Positions 50,479 to 60,753 of a DNA stretch of 64,000 bases are shown here, one piece after another. Within the stretch, counting starts at the first letter, position 1, and each line of letters opens with the position of its first letter. The notes beneath the pieces are model-generated. The model was given only the letters and a program-made list of their open reading frames with translations, did no database searches and was not told where the DNA came from. The stretch lies in NCBI GenBank assembly GCA_947175055.1, contig CAMWLJ010000002.1:1-64000 (forward strand), given 5' to 3'. The position numbers and the translations under genes are program-made. The stretch is from an uncultured Lachnospiraceae bacterium (lineage in GTDB: Bacteria; Bacillota; Clostridia; Lachnospirales; Lachnospiraceae).

Positions 50479-51767
50479 GATTCAAGTAGAAAAGCTTCCA
50501 ATTCTTCCTCCGGAAGCGGCTTCACAAAATAAAAACCCTGAATGCGGTCCACGCCCGTCTCTCTGGCAGACTGTACCTGCTGCACAGTCTCAATTCCCTC
50601 CGCAACGACCACCATGCCATTCTCATGCATGATCTGCGTCAGCAGTTCGATCGTCCTGTATCCGCTCCTGCTATTGCCCATCATCTGCACCAGAGACTGG
50701 TCGAATTTGATCACCTCAAACGGCAGAGAAAGTACGCTGGAAAGATTGGAATAACCGGTTCCGAAATCATCCAGATAGAATCGTACTCCTCTTTTCTCCA
50801 AACATTGCATCACCTGCTTTACTTCCTCAAAATCATCTGCGACGGTCCGCTCCGTGATCTCGATGCGCAGCTTGTCCCCGAACAGCTGACAATCATCTAA
50901 CAGAGAATCGATCCGATCAAGCAACGTAGCATCTGCCACCTGCTGCCCCGTAAGATTGACCGACACCGTGCGCAGCGGCAGCTGCGGATGTTCCCCCAGG
51001 AAACGGCACACCTTCTCCAATACGATCCAGCTGATCTGATCGATCAGGCCATTCTCTTCTGCCATGGGGATGAACTCGGACGGAGATATGAATTCCCCGT
51101 TCCTGTCCCAGAGCCTGATCAGAGACTCCGCGGCAACAAACTTTTCTTCCCTGCAGTCATAGATCGGCTGATAGTGCATGCGAAATGTCTTATGTTCGAT
51201 CGCGTATCGTACTTCTTCCAGAACATGATTGCGGTGTTCCATCTCTCTCTTGATCTTCTCGTCAAAAAAGACAACCCTGTCTCCGTCTCTGTTCTCCATC
51301 ACCGAAATGCCAAAGTTCATTTTGTCCAGAAGATCATTCTCCGTATCCTCCTCTTCCAGAAACATATGGACAAAACAGGCCCTGGCCATAATACTATGCG
51401 TCTGTCCGGCACAAGAAACCTGCCAACTTTCCCCGAAACGCTCACGGATCCGGTTCATGCACGCATCCGCCTCCTGCCTGCTGCACACCGGCCCCAGCAG
51501 CATCAGCCGTGAATTGGCTATCCGATACCCCGTATACTGCTCGTCCAACTCCGCAAGCCACATGGAAATATCCCGGATCAGCTGGTCTCCCACCGCAACA
51601 CCATATTTGCGGTTGATCTGCATCAAACGCGACAGCTGAACCATAATGATATGTACCTGCCTGCCGGAATCCCTGCACACATTCACATCATCGAAAAATG
51701 TCATCCTATCCAACAAACCTGTCATGGAATCATAAGTTGCCCCAATTCCTGTATCGTGAACTCCCAC
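50451..51767 (-). CDS. EAL domain phosphodiesterase with degenerate GGDEF domain
   Basis: A 438-residue cytoplasmic protein. Residues about 10-170 are a GGDEF-like domain whose active site reads ANSRL (84-88), so it cannot make c-di-GMP. Residues about 180-430 are an EAL domain with ESL at 214-216 and the other catalytic residues in place: E214, N271, E303, D333 and D334 (DDFGTGYS), K354 and E390. It should hydrolyse c-di-GMP. It has no sensor or membrane segment. The start is GTG 51767 with GGAGG six bases before it. Its last eight codons are repeat-derived. Confidence 0.9.
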   Translation of the reverse strand: MGVHDTGIGATYDSMTGLLDRMTFFDDVNVCRDSGRQVHIIMVQLSRLMQINRKYGVAVGDQLIRDISMWLAELDEQYTGYRIANSRLMLLGPVCSRQEADACMNRIRERFGESWQVSCAGQTHSIMARACFVHMFLEEEDTENDLLDKMNFGISVMENRDGDRVVFFDEKIKREMEHRNHVLEEVRYAIEHKTFRMHYQPIYDCREEKFVAAESLIRLWDRNGEFISPSEFIPMAEENGLIDQISWIVLEKVCRFLGEHPQLPLRTVSVNLTGQQVADATLLDRIDSLLDDCQLFGDKLRIEITERTVADDFEEVKQVMQCLEKRGVRFYLDDFGTGYSNLSSVLSLPFEVIKFDQSLVQMMGNSRSGYRTIELLTQIMHENGMVVVAEGIETVQQVQSARETGVDRIQGFYFVKPLPEEELEAFLLESKTPLQAAT

Positions 51768-52018
51768 TTTTACCTCCAGTCATCTAAATAAATCTTTCGT
51801 CCCTTCTCGTCCTGGCATTTACCTGTCCGGCCCGCAGGCACTCGACTTTCTTCTATACATTATATCGTTTACGAACCTTGATGACAAGCAAAATCAGAAG
51901 GGCAAAAAAACACATCTGATTGCATAGAAAATACATTTCTAATTCAGGCGTTCTAGTATAGCATGGAGCCATATCATTATTAACAAGAGTATATTTCTTG
52001 GAAAGGTCAGGTGTTCCC

Positions 52019-53416
52019 ATGGAAAGATTGATGCTTGACATGCACTGGTTTTTAGGACGTTTTCGGAGAACCTTCTTTATGGCGCTGCCGGAAAATGAGG
52101 CGGACTTTGAGAAAAGCAGACGGCGCTACATAGTCGGTGATGCAGCTGCACAGACCATCGTCCAGCTGGCCGGCGGCACTTTCCTTGTCTCCCTCATGCT
52201 CTCAGTGGGCTTTTCCGATGCACAGGCGGGTGTGCTTACTTCTGTTGCCAGCCTGGCTGCCCTTTTTCAGCTCTTCACCATGCGGATGGTCAATCATCTG
52301 AAGAAGCGGAAACTGTTCGTGTGCCTTATGACCGTGCAGAAACTTTATCTGGCGTTTATCTTCTTTATCCCGCTGCTGCCGGTGCCAGACAGTGCCCGTC
52401 AGCTGCTGGTGATCGCCGGCTACTCTGTCGCACAGATCTGTGCACAGATCGGGACTCCTGCCACTCAGGACTGGATTGCATCCCTGGTGCCTGCACGGCT
52501 GCGGGGAAACTATTTCTCCAGAAAAGACGCAGTCTGTGTATTTGTCACGGTCACGATGATGATGTTGTCCGGAATCGTCATGGATGCCACTGCCGGAGAA
52601 CGCCAAAGCACTGGCTTTACGCTGAACGGCAGCATAATCCTCATCCTGGTGCTCTTAAATGCCTGGGCTTTCAGCTGCATGAAGGAACCCCGTCTGGGAG
52701 AAATGAATGCTGACGGGAAAGAGATGCATGGAAAACTAAAATACAAATATTCAAAAAAGACACCGACACATGATGGCAATCTTCTCATGGAGATGAAAGA
52801 CGCATTCAAAAAGTCTGACTTCCGTATGGCATTTATGCTCACGCTCCTTTGGCAGACTGCGTTCTACTGTGCCACCCCCTTTAACAGCAGCTATCAACTG
52901 GAAGAATTGGGGATGCCCTTTACCTTTATCATGGTCATGGGTTTTGTATGCAATATGCTGCGCATTGCCATCACGCCGCTGATGGGAAGGCTGGGTGATA
53001 AACACGGTATGGCTTTCCTCTACAAATATTCCCTGATAGGGATCCTTTTGTACTTTATCTTCTTTGCCATGGCAGTCCCCGCCAACGCCTACCCGATGGT
53101 GATCCTGGGAACGGTCAGCTCCGCGCTGGGATGGAGCTTTGCCGGAATCGGTCTGTTCGGCGTGCAGCTGGAACTTCTGGAAGAAGGCAAGAGGGACATC
53201 CAGCTTTCAATCCTGCTCGCTCTTTCGGGCGCCTACGGATTCCTGGTCTCTTTCGCGTCCGGATGCCTGCTCGACTTTCTGCAGAGAGTACTGGCCACAC
53301 TGCCCGGACAGAAACTTTATGCCCAACAGTTTACCAATATCCTTGGCGCAGGATTCCTTCTGCTCACGATCCTGTACCTGAAATACAGAGTCCAGAAAAG
53401 AGAGCGGCAGCTATAA
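52019..53416 (+). CDS. Major facilitator superfamily transporter
   Basis: A 465-residue membrane protein with about 12 predicted helices in two halves joined by a charged loop near 235-265 (EMNADGKEMHGKLKYKYSK). It resembles the MFS group related to sugar or drug transporters seen in Clostridia; the substrate is unknown. I start at ATG 52019 with AGGTG upstream; a TTG at 51998 is possible. The stop codon lies inside the loop of the terminator of the convergent MATE gene. Confidence 0.88.
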   Translation: MERLMLDMHWFLGRFRRTFFMALPENEADFEKSRRRYIVGDAAAQTIVQLAGGTFLVSLMLSVGFSDAQAGVLTSVASLAALFQLFTMRMVNHLKKRKLFVCLMTVQKLYLAFIFFIPLLPVPDSARQLLVIAGYSVAQICAQIGTPATQDWIASLVPARLRGNYFSRKDAVCVFVTVTMMMLSGIVMDATAGERQSTGFTLNGSIILILVLLNAWAFSCMKEPRLGEMNADGKEMHGKLKYKYSKKTPTHDGNLLMEMKDAFKKSDFRMAFMLTLLWQTAFYCATPFNSSYQLEELGMPFTFIMVMGFVCNMLRIAITPLMGRLGDKHGMAFLYKYSLIGILLYFIFFAMAVPANAYPMVILGTVSSALGWSFAGIGLFGVQLELLEEGKRDIQLSILLALSGAYGFLVSFASGCLLDFLQRVLATLPGQKLYAQQFTNILGAGFLLLTILYLKYRVQKRERQL

Positions 53417-53429
53417 GCCACCGCTCTCT
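53399..53429 (-). terminator. Terminator of the MATE operon, overlapping the MFS stop codon
   Basis: A perfect 9-bp stem AGAGAGCGG/CCGCTCTCT with a 13-nt loop that contains the MFS stop codon (53414-53416). Read on the minus strand a TTTTC tract follows. The plus strand lacks a U tract. Confidence 0.7.
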
Positions 53430-53442
53430 CCATAACTCCATT

Positions 53443-54834
53443 CTATTCTTCCTGTTTGGCCTTCTCGGCCATTTCCCGCAACTCCCGTACTACCATCACC
53501 ACAATGATCTGTGTGAGTATAAAAGTAAGACCGTCCGCTACAGGCTGCGCAAGCTGAAGCCCTGTCACGCCAAAGATGCGGGGCAGGATCAGGATCGCCG
53601 GGATAAAGAAAAGTCCCTGTTTGCTGACAGCGGTAAGCGTCGCCCGGAAACTGTAGCCGATCGATTGCGTCAGCATATTTCCTATGATCACGTAAGACTG
53701 GAAAGGAAGCAGACAGCACTGCATTTTCAGCGCCAGCGCACCGATACGGATCACCTCCGCATCCTCCCTTCTGAACAAACGCATGATCGGCGTGGAAACC
53801 GCAAACATGACAACCCCCATCACCAGCAGAAAGGTAAGTGCCACACGACGACAGAAGTAATAGGACTCCAACACCCGATCATATCTCTTTGCTCCGAAAT
53901 TAAATCCGCACACCGGCTGAAATCCCTGGCCAAACCCGATCAGAGCTGAATTGATGAACATCATGATCCTCGTGACGATGGACATGGCCGCCACTGCCGC
54001 ATCTCCAAACCCGGAGGCAGCCACATTCAAAAGGACAGACGCCACACTTGCCAGCCCCTGCCGGCCAAGGGTCGGCAATCCGGCAGAAAGGATCTCCCCA
54101 TAAACCCAGCCCTGAAACGTAAAATATTTCGGCAGCGGCTTCAACACATTGCCCGAACGAATCACCAGGACCAACAGAATAACAAAACTTACAAACTGGC
54201 TGAAGATCGTAGCAATCGCCGCGCCTGAGATTCCCATATGAAAACCAAAGATCAGGATCGGATCCAGGATCACATTCAATACGCCGCCCGTAGTGATACC
54301 GATCATGGACAGCGCTGCATTTCCCTGAGAACGAAGATGATTGTTGAACACAAAGGAGACTGTCATATAAGGTGCCGCGATCAATATGTATTTCCCATAG
54401 TCCTTCGCATAAGGCGCGATCGTCTCCGTCGCACCTAAGACCCGCACCAGACTGTCGATATTTAAGATTCCCAGAACGGCCAGCGCCAGGCCGAAAGTAA
54501 ACGCGGTATATACCGCCGTGGAACAGGCACGCTGCGCCTTCTCCTGCTCTCTGGCTCCTAACATCCTGGAGATATAGTTCCCGCTTCCCATACCGAGCGT
54601 AAAGCCGATCGCCTGGATCATGGCCATCAGGGAGAAGTTGACTCCCACGGCGCCGGAGGCGCTCGTACTCAGCTGACTCACGAAAAAAGTATCCGCCATA
54701 TTATAGATAGAAGTGATCAGCATACTGATGATAGTCGGCACCGCCAGTTTAGAGATCAAACGGCTGACCGGCGTCTGTGTCATCATCTTGTATTTCTCTT
54801 CATAACTCATTGCTTTCATCCCGTGTTTCTCCAT
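53443..54834 (-). CDS. MATE family efflux transporter
   Basis: A 463-residue transporter with 12 predicted helices in two similar halves. The start PVSRLISKLAVPTIISMLIT followed by YNMADTFFVSQLS is characteristic of the MATE family, which exports cationic drugs by Na+ or H+ antiport. It overlaps the end of the CPBP protease gene by 35 bases, so translation is coupled. ATG 54834 has AAGGA nine bases upstream; ATG 54819 (GGAG upstream) is also possible. Confidence 0.92.
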   Translation of the reverse strand: MEKHGMKAMSYEEKYKMMTQTPVSRLISKLAVPTIISMLITSIYNMADTFFVSQLSTSASGAVGVNFSLMAMIQAIGFTLGMGSGNYISRMLGAREQEKAQRACSTAVYTAFTFGLALAVLGILNIDSLVRVLGATETIAPYAKDYGKYILIAAPYMTVSFVFNNHLRSQGNAALSMIGITTGGVLNVILDPILIFGFHMGISGAAIATIFSQFVSFVILLVLVIRSGNVLKPLPKYFTFQGWVYGEILSAGLPTLGRQGLASVASVLLNVAASGFGDAAVAAMSIVTRIMMFINSALIGFGQGFQPVCGFNFGAKRYDRVLESYYFCRRVALTFLLVMGVVMFAVSTPIMRLFRREDAEVIRIGALALKMQCCLLPFQSYVIIGNMLTQSIGYSFRATLTAVSKQGLFFIPAILILPRIFGVTGLQLAQPVADGLTFILTQIIVVMVVRELREMAEKAKQEE

Positions 54835-55774
54835 AAGACAATATCCTTGCTATGCCAAACACCGACACCGCCGCGACTGCAAGCAGCGCCGTACAGCACG
54901 GTACTGTAAAAATCTGTCCCTGCAGAGCAATATTGTGCGCGATCAGATAGACCACACCGTTTGCCACTGCATGAAAAAGAACCGTGATACAGAAGGTATG
55001 CGTCCTCTCATACAGATACGCCATCAGGATACCCATACAGCAGCCATAGATCCCCTGCACCAAATTCCCGTGATAGATGCCGAACAGTACACCCGAAGTA
55101 ACGATCGCTGCCATACGTCCCCGTCCGGAACCTGCGGCAGCTCTCTGCGAGACCTGTCCTTCACTTCTCCGAGATTCCATACTGCCAACTGAATCTTCCG
55201 TCCCGGGAAGACACCTGCGCAGGCGATTATATATAACACCCCGAAAGACGATCTCCTCCGCCAACGGCGACACCACCATATAGAGAAGCAGTCCGATGCC
55301 AAATACAACACCGTACTGCCTCTGTGCCACCTCCTGATAATCCGTAGAATTCTGTACCAGTCCGGTCAATGACAACAATATATTGAGTCCGACCGCGGAA
55401 GCCGCCGCTGACACCACTGTCAAAACTATGGTCACGGTACCCTGCCATCCCCACAGCCGTCCTCCCGTCGCCGCAGTTCCTTTCTCTTTCTGATACGACT
55501 GTCGGTGATTCTGCAGTTCTGTCCGCAGCATGGGCAGAAGAACCGCTGCTCCGATCAGCATGCAAACGCTATTGACTATGCCGATCAGCGTCTCCCGGTA
55601 CTCCCCAGCCAGCTTCTCGATGCCTGTCAACACCCTGCCTGCATTCTCTCCACCTCCGGCTCCCGGCACACCGGCCATCATCTGCAGAGGCCACGACAGA
55701 AGAATGAATGACGTCACATACACCCCATAATACACCAGGAAGGGTATAAACACCGCCCGGAACGTCTTATACAT
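54800..55774 (-). CDS. CPBP family intramembrane metalloprotease
   Basis: A 324-residue membrane protease of the CPBP (CAAX/bacteriocin-processing) family. The catalytic motifs are complete: EExxxR at E173-E174-R178 (AEEIVFRG), FxxxH with H235 (FGIYHG), and HxxxN with H268 and N272 (LFHAVANG). About eight helices are predicted. Family roles include prenyl-protein processing and self-protection from bacteriocins. It overlaps the chemoreceptor gene by eight bases, with GAGGAG inside that gene as its ribosome binding site. A loop at about 190-220 is rich in Arg and Ser. Confidence 0.9.
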   Translation of the reverse strand: MYKTFRAVFIPFLVYYGVYVTSFILLSWPLQMMAGVPGAGGGENAGRVLTGIEKLAGEYRETLIGIVNSVCMLIGAAVLLPMLRTELQNHRQSYQKEKGTAATGGRLWGWQGTVTIVLTVVSAAASAVGLNILLSLTGLVQNSTDYQEVAQRQYGVVFGIGLLLYMVVSPLAEEIVFRGVIYNRLRRCLPGTEDSVGSMESRRSEGQVSQRAAAGSGRGRMAAIVTSGVLFGIYHGNLVQGIYGCCMGILMAYLYERTHTFCITVLFHAVANGVVYLIAHNIALQGQIFTVPCCTALLAVAAVSVFGIARILSYGETRDESNEL

Positions 55775-57743
55775 GGAACTCCTCGATGATACAGTTAAGA
55801 CGTTTCACTACTTCATTCAATTCACCCATGGACACATTGATACGGTCTATCTCCGCACTCTGGTTCTCTACCCGCTCGTTCACTTCCTGACTGGCAGCCG
55901 TCAGTTCCTGGGTCTCACTGGAAATATTGGAGAATTTATCAACAATGTCGTCCTTGTTATGATTCAGATTCTCTACCGCATTCTCCAGCTCGTTAATATC
56001 ATTGCCCATACCGGAAATATTGTCGCTGATCCGCTGGAACACACCCTGTGTATCAGACATCGTGCTCATACAGTCTGTCGTCGTATCCTGGATCTCTCCG
56101 ATCTGCTGGCTCACATTCTTGATCTCGTTCTGGATCTCGGAAATAATATGATTGATATCCCCGGTAGCCGACGCCGTCTGCGCCGCAAGAGCACCGATCT
56201 CTCCCGCCACTACCGCAAATCCTTTGCCCATCTCACCGGCTCTGGCAGCCTCGATGGCCGCATTCAGCGCTAAGAGCGAAGTCTGGCTGGCAATCTCACT
56301 GATCGTCTTACTGATTCCGTCAATAGAACGGGACTTCTGAGAAAGGCTGTTGGCCGTCTCATAGGTAGCATTCTGCAGATCTCGGCTCTGATCGATCTTT
56401 CTGGAAAGCAACTCCACCGTCTCCATCCCATCATAACACTGGCTGACTGCTGCTGCCGCAACTTCATTCATCCGTTCCATGCGGCCCGCAACCATGGAAA
56501 GTTCATCCGCAAACTCGCTGAAATTCTCATTCGCCTGCTGCGTCTGCTGCGCCACATCATCGATCGCGATCACGATCTGGCCGATCGTGTCTCTCACGGA
56601 ATGATTGTCGGCTACGGAATTTTCCACTGATACGCATACCGTATCAAACTGCTCCTTCAAGGTATCCGATGCCTTGATCATCTGCTGTACGATCTGGTTC
56701 AGACGCCCTCTCAGCTCCTGAATCGCCTTATCCATGACGCCCATCTCATCCTGCCGCGCATGTCCGCCTGCCGCATTTTCCTTCATCTGCAGCTTCAGCT
56801 CCCGCAGTTCCACGATCTCGTGCTGCATCGCAACGATCGGCTTCGTAATACTGCCACTGAACAATGCCACGATAACGGCAGCCACCACTGCAGCGATCAA
56901 CATTGTAACGATAAAAGTGAGCAAAAGCTGGTTAGTCGCATCATTGTAAACAGAAACCGGCGTAGCGATGACCACACTGCCCACACTGCTCGCCACCGCG
57001 GTCAGGTACCGTTCCACACCATCATAATCTTTGACCGGAATAGACCCATCCTCCATGGAAGTGCGATATGCTCCATTCAGGACTTCCAATACAGAACTGA
57101 TCTTTTCCGCTGACGGCATAAATTCCATATTCTCATGCATCAGAATATTACCGCTGTTGTCCGTCATAAATACATAACTGCCGTCCGAAGCAGCCGCGAT
57201 CTCATTGACCGTATCAAACAAAGTCTGCAACTGCAAACTCATACCGATCACGCCGGTAGATCCATCCTTACAGGTAAACTGTCTGGAAACAGGCATCACC
57301 ATGCCGCCGTCGTTATAAGGCTCGCAGTAAACCTTCCCATCCACAGCCAGCGCCTCCGTATACCACGGATAACCGGTATAGTCCCAGTCCGAACCGAGTT
57401 CGAGCCTGCCGCCGTCCAGAAAAGTACCGTCCGTAAACGCTGCAAACACATCTGTCGTTCCTCCGTTGGCCTTCATCAGCGCCTCCAGATAATCGACGAC
57501 CGCCGCTTCATTGACCACATCCAGTGATTCCATATATACTACTGCAGAATCGACAAGAGACGTTTTCTGTTCGAGCCATGTCTGAATCGAGGAAGCATAA
57601 TACTGCGCCGTTGTCCTCGCCTCGATATCATTCATCTCGTCAAACCTCTTACGCGTCCTTGACAGAACACATAACATAGCGATCAGCATACATCCGATGC
57701 AGATCGCAGAAAAAATAGTGATCAGTTTGGCTTTGATTTTCAT
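55767..57743 (-). CDS. Methyl-accepting chemotaxis protein with dCache sensor
   Basis: A 658-residue chemoreceptor. Helix 1 (about 7-27) and helix 2 (about 272-296) enclose an extracellular double-Cache domain (about 30-270); YPWY (near 125-128) and YCEPYND (near 139-145) sit where dCache proteins bind ligand. A HAMP-like segment follows, and the signalling tip near residues 490-530 reads [20 protein letters not shown], as in the family. AGGAGGG precedes ATG 57743; 26 in-frame codons upstream are not supported. It is the first gene of an operon with the CPBP protease and the MATE transporter. No che or flagellar gene is in the window. Confidence 0.9.
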   Translation of the reverse strand: MKIKAKLITIFSAICIGCMLIAMLCVLSRTRKRFDEMNDIEARTTAQYYASSIQTWLEQKTSLVDSAVVYMESLDVVNEAAVVDYLEALMKANGGTTDVFAAFTDGTFLDGGRLELGSDWDYTGYPWYTEALAVDGKVYCEPYNDGGMVMPVSRQFTCKDGSTGVIGMSLQLQTLFDTVNEIAAASDGSYVFMTDNSGNILMHENMEFMPSAEKISSVLEVLNGAYRTSMEDGSIPVKDYDGVERYLTAVASSVGSVVIATPVSVYNDATNQLLLTFIVTMLIAAVVAAVIVALFSGSITKPIVAMQHEIVELRELKLQMKENAAGGHARQDEMGVMDKAIQELRGRLNQIVQQMIKASDTLKEQFDTVCVSVENSVADNHSVRDTIGQIVIAIDDVAQQTQQANENFSEFADELSMVAGRMERMNEVAAAAVSQCYDGMETVELLSRKIDQSRDLQNATYETANSLSQKSRSIDGISKTISEIASQTSLLALNAAIEAARAGEMGKGFAVVAGEIGALAAQTASATGDINHIISEIQNEIKNVSQQIGEIQDTTTDCMSTMSDTQGVFQRISDNISGMGNDINELENAVENLNHNKDDIVDKFSNISSETQELTAASQEVNERVENQSAEIDRINVSMGELNEVVKRLNCIIEEFHV

Positions 57744-57783
57744 CGTAGAATCCCTCCTATATGTAACAATAATACTTCTATAC

Positions 57784-57812
57784 AGTATACTGTTTTTTCC
57801 AAAAAAAGTCAA
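57784..57812 (-). promoter_or_regulatory. Promoter of the chemoreceptor operon
   Basis: On the minus strand, TTGACT (57812-57807) and TATACT (57789-57784), each five of six to consensus, are spaced by 17 bases. The -10 lies in the palindrome CAGTATACTG. Confidence 0.75.
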
Positions 57813-57902
57813 AACCGGCAAGCCATCCGTGTTACACTTTTGGCCAAGGTTTTGCTATCTCTCCCAGAAGCACTTCCTCCAGCTCTTCTACCGTTTTCAC
57901 GA

Positions 57903-57936
57903 GTAAAAAGAATCCTCACCTGGCATCAAGTGAGGA
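57903..57936 (-). terminator. Intrinsic terminator of the hypothetical gene at 57972
   Basis: A 7-bp stem TCCTCAC/GTGAGGA (57913-57919 against 57930-57936) with a 10-nt loop. On the minus strand it is followed by CTTTTTAC. It lies 36 bases past the stop codon. Confidence 0.75.
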
Positions 57937-57971
57937 CTCGTCTTCCGATCAACTATAAAATTACCGATCTG

Positions 57972-58478
57972 TTATGCCGTCATAAACATCTCATATGCCC
58001 GCAAAGCCTGCTGCATCTGATAATTAATGTTCCCGCCGTTTGCATCCGCCGCCACATCTATATCTGCTTCTACGGTGGCCTGCTCTACCGGCTGTGCATC
58101 TTCTGTCCCGGACAGGTCAAAACGCGCAGCAGCACTTCCTGCATTCGCCGCCGGCCGGCCCGCTTCTTCCGTCACACTCTGCACCGCATTCGCTCCTGTT
58201 TCCATCGGACGCATGATCTTGGCCGCGATATTCTGCCCACGGCGCATCTGCATATCAAGCATTCCCTGGAAGTCAAGCGTCTGCCCTTTCTTAAGCGGGT
58301 TCTCGTTGAGACTCTCGTCTGCCAGCTCGCTGTAATCGATCTTCTTATCCAGCACATCGTCCGATATCCTGGACAGTTTATTCATGCTGGCTGAATTTAC
58401 TGTATTCGCATTATACACATACGGCCGAAAACTCACTGCACTCATCGCCCCATATGCACTGATCGCTCCGATCGCCAT
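57972..58478 (-). CDS. Hypothetical protein, Asn/Ala-rich, 168 residues
   Basis: I do not recognise a named family. The N-terminus (AIGAISAYGAMSAVSFRPYVYN) is hydrophobic and small-residue rich but not a clear signal peptide. The middle (NPLKKGQTLDFQGMLDMQMRRGQNIAAKIM, residues about 60-89) looks helical and amphipathic, and the end (NYQMQQALRAYEMFMTA) resembles C-terminal helices of flagellar or secretion-related proteins. That likeness is weak. GAGAGGGA precedes the ATG, and a terminator follows. The gene is single and upstream of the chemoreceptor operon on the same strand. Confidence 0.65.
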   Translation of the reverse strand: MAIGAISAYGAMSAVSFRPYVYNANTVNSASMNKLSRISDDVLDKKIDYSELADESLNENPLKKGQTLDFQGMLDMQMRRGQNIAAKIMRPMETGANAVQSVTEEAGRPAANAGSAAARFDLSGTEDAQPVEQATVEADIDVAADANGGNINYQMQQALRAYEMFMTA

Positions 58479-58619
58479 AGCTCATTCCCTCTCTTCAATA
58501 CATGATTCTGAATTGATCCCTGCATTTATTTTAGTACGTCTGACCCAAATTTACAAGTCCAAATTTGCTCTGTGCCTATTCACAGTCAATCACAGTTGGT
58601 TAAGCCGATGCGCCGCGCC

Positions 58620-59210
58620 TCAATCGATCTCCTCAGCCTCCACATCCAGCGCTTCGGCCTCCTGCCGCAGCACCTTCGCCGTCCTCGATATCCTCGACAC
58701 GATCCATAGATCCGACACACCGTCATAGATCAGGAAAAATCCGATCAGCGTCACCACCGTATCAAGCGCCGCAAAAGGCTTGAAGATCAGCAGCGCACCG
58801 AATCCTACCGTCACCAGTCCTAAGATCAGCGCCACCCACCATTTGTCATAGTTCTCTTTGCAGAGCGACACTGCCTGCTGTAAGTTGTTCAGACCATGCA
58901 CCGCGATCACGATCCCCACGATGATGGGAATGATCGCCAGCACCTTCTCCGGTTTGATCACGATCCAAACCCCGACCACGGCGAAGATGATCCCCACGAT
59001 CATGTTCATCTGCGTGTACATACTGCCGTCTCTGTCAAAAAAGCTCTCCGCCAGCCGCACCAATCCGCCCAGGATCAGTACCGAGCCGATGGCAATGCAC
59101 ACGATGTGCATCGACATCCCCGGCCAGATGGCCAATACCAGTCCTAACACAATACATAATATGGCAGAGATCACCACATTCTTCTTTAGTTTCTTTAACA
59201 GGCTGCCCAT
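58620..59210 (-). CDS. DUF308 family membrane protein
   Basis: A 196-residue protein with six predicted helices in three similar pairs, each resembling the HdeD/DUF308 unit (ILCIVLGLVLAIWPG, VGIIFAVVGVWIVIKPE, LGLVTVGFGALLIFKP). HdeD-type proteins are linked to acid tolerance in enterobacteria; the function here is unknown. The C-terminus is acidic. It starts 38 bases after vanZ, with AGGAGGGGG before the ATG, as the last gene of the AI-2E permease to DUF308 run. Confidence 0.85.
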   Translation of the reverse strand: MGSLLKKLKKNVVISAILCIVLGLVLAIWPGMSMHIVCIAIGSVLILGGLVRLAESFFDRDGSMYTQMNMIVGIIFAVVGVWIVIKPEKVLAIIPIIVGIVIAVHGLNNLQQAVSLCKENYDKWWVALILGLVTVGFGALLIFKPFAALDTVVTLIGFFLIYDGVSDLWIVSRISRTAKVLRQEAEALDVEAEEID

Positions 59211-59248
59211 AATATCCCCCTCCTATATGCAACACCCGCATCTTAATT

Positions 59249-59767
59249 TTATTGTTTTATTTTATTCCTTTTCCCGGATAAACACAACCACCGGAACCCT
59301 TTTTTCTCCAAGATCTTATAAATACCGAATCCCAATGCCGCTCCCAGGCAGTTTAACAGGATATCATCCACATCGAAAGCGCCGAAAGCACTGAACAACT
59401 GAAAAGTCTCGATCCCCAGCACGAAGGTGAAGGCATTCACGAACATGACCGAAAACTTTCTGCCGTCCTGGGATACCAGGGGAAAAAGAAACCCGAAAGG
59501 TACAAAGGCCAGAACATTTCCTGCCAGGTTCTCCACACTATTTAATTTGTAAGCATACTCTATATACATCCTGATCGTATGGAACGGCACGAAATTCGCC
59601 GTCCCCAGCCCTTCCAGGATCACGCCTTTCTGCCACGTATTGGCGATGGCCTGCAGCTGTTCAAACGGATATTTAAAGATAATGACCTTGATGACCACCA
59701 CGATATAAAGGGCAAAAAGGAATTTCAGGAAACGCTTTGATTTTAATTTCTCTAATTCAATCCTCAT
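59249..59767 (-). CDS. VanZ family protein
   Basis: A 172-residue membrane protein with four or five helices. The VanZ hallmark segments are NFVPFHTIRMYIEY near 57-70, NLAGNVLAFVPFGFLFP near 80-96 and DVDDILLNCLGAALGFG near 131-147. VanZ-type proteins give low-level teicoplanin or lipoglycopeptide tolerance; many are chromosomal and unlinked to resistance. Its ATG overlaps the stop codon of the D-lactate dehydrogenase gene by four bases (ATGA). Confidence 0.9.
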   Translation of the reverse strand: MRIELEKLKSKRFLKFLFALYIVVVIKVIIFKYPFEQLQAIANTWQKGVILEGLGTANFVPFHTIRMYIEYAYKLNSVENLAGNVLAFVPFGFLFPLVSQDGRKFSVMFVNAFTFVLGIETFQLFSAFGAFDVDDILLNCLGAALGFGIYKILEKKGFRWLCLSGKRNKIKQ

Positions 59768-60750
59768 TTAATCTCCCATGGATTCTCTTTTCCTTCCATA
59801 TGACATTTGCAGCTCATCAAAGAGTCCTTTACTACCGTTTCCACATAGTTTCTGGTATAAAAAGCCATATGGTGCGACACCGTCACATTCGGAAAGCTTC
59901 TGAGCAGTGCAAGCTCCTTATTCTTTAATATATCCGTTTTGTGATCATAATAGTATAGTCCGAACTCATTTTCTACCACATCCAGTCCCGCAGCACCGAT
60001 CTTGCCTTCCTCGATGGCTTCGATAAAAGCATCCGAATCGATCAACGCTCCCCTGGCCGTATTGATGATCACTACCCCGTCCTTCATCTGTGCCATGGTG
60101 TCCGCATTGATCAGGTGGAAATTGTCTTCAGTCAGCGGCGTGTGCAGCGTGATCACATCAGCTTCCTGCCAGATCCGGGCAAGCGGCACATAAGATGCGT
60201 ACTGCCTGACTTCTTCTTTTTCATATAGATCATAGGCCAGGATACGGCAGCCGAACCCGGACAGACTGCGTACTACCGTTGCGCCGATACGCCCCGTCCC
60301 GATGACTCCTACAGTCAGATCCTTCAACTCCCTACCGTTTAAGCCGGCCAGCGTATAGTCCTGCAGAGCAGTCCTTCCCAGGATCGCCCCCATCTTACGG
60401 ATAGACATCAATATCAGCATCACCGTATAGTCAGCTACCCCATGCGGGCCGTAAGGCGCATTGCCCACCCGGATACCGCATTCTTTCGCCGCCGCCAGAT
60501 CTATATGATCATAGCCGATCGTTCTGGTAGTAATAAATTCAACCCCCTGCTCACGAAACGCCTGCACCAACTGCGCATCGATCTTCGTGGTGAGCACATC
60601 CACACAGCGGCTTCCCTTACTCAGAGAAACATTATCGTGATCCGGTGCGTCCGCACACAGCACCACTTCTATACCCAGTTCTTTCGCATACTCCAGAAAC
60701 AAGTCCTTCTCGTCAAAATCCCTGCAACTATATACCGTCACCTGCATCAT
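59764..60750 (-). CDS. D-lactate dehydrogenase (VanH-like 2-hydroxyacid dehydrogenase)
   Basis: A 328-residue NAD-dependent D-2-hydroxyacid dehydrogenase. The NAD motif is GTGRIG (151-156), and the catalytic residues are R233 (NTARGALID), E262 and H294 (SHHMAFYT). The YYYDHKTDILKNKELALL segment near 267-284 is typical of D-lactate dehydrogenases including VanH. It interconverts pyruvate and D-lactate. ATG 60750 is preceded by GGAGAAA from the repeat at 60754-60797; in-frame codons farther upstream lie inside that repeat and are not likely coding. The gene overlaps vanZ by four bases. Confidence 0.92.
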   Translation of the reverse strand: MMQVTVYSCRDFDEKDLFLEYAKELGIEVVLCADAPDHDNVSLSKGSRCVDVLTTKIDAQLVQAFREQGVEFITTRTIGYDHIDLAAAKECGIRVGNAPYGPHGVADYTVMLILMSIRKMGAILGRTALQDYTLAGLNGRELKDLTVGVIGTGRIGATVVRSLSGFGCRILAYDLYEKEEVRQYASYVPLARIWQEADVITLHTPLTEDNFHLINADTMAQMKDGVVIINTARGALIDSDAFIEAIEEGKIGAAGLDVVENEFGLYYYDHKTDILKNKELALLRSFPNVTVSHHMAFYTRNYVETVVKDSLMSCKCHMEGKENPWEIK

Positions 60751-60753
60751 AGT

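Noticed and set aside
59249-60750. A vancomycin resistance cluster
   Set aside because: Only VanH-like and VanZ-like genes are found. There is no D-Ala-D-Lac ligase, VanX dipeptidase or VanRS pair in the window, so resistance is not supported.
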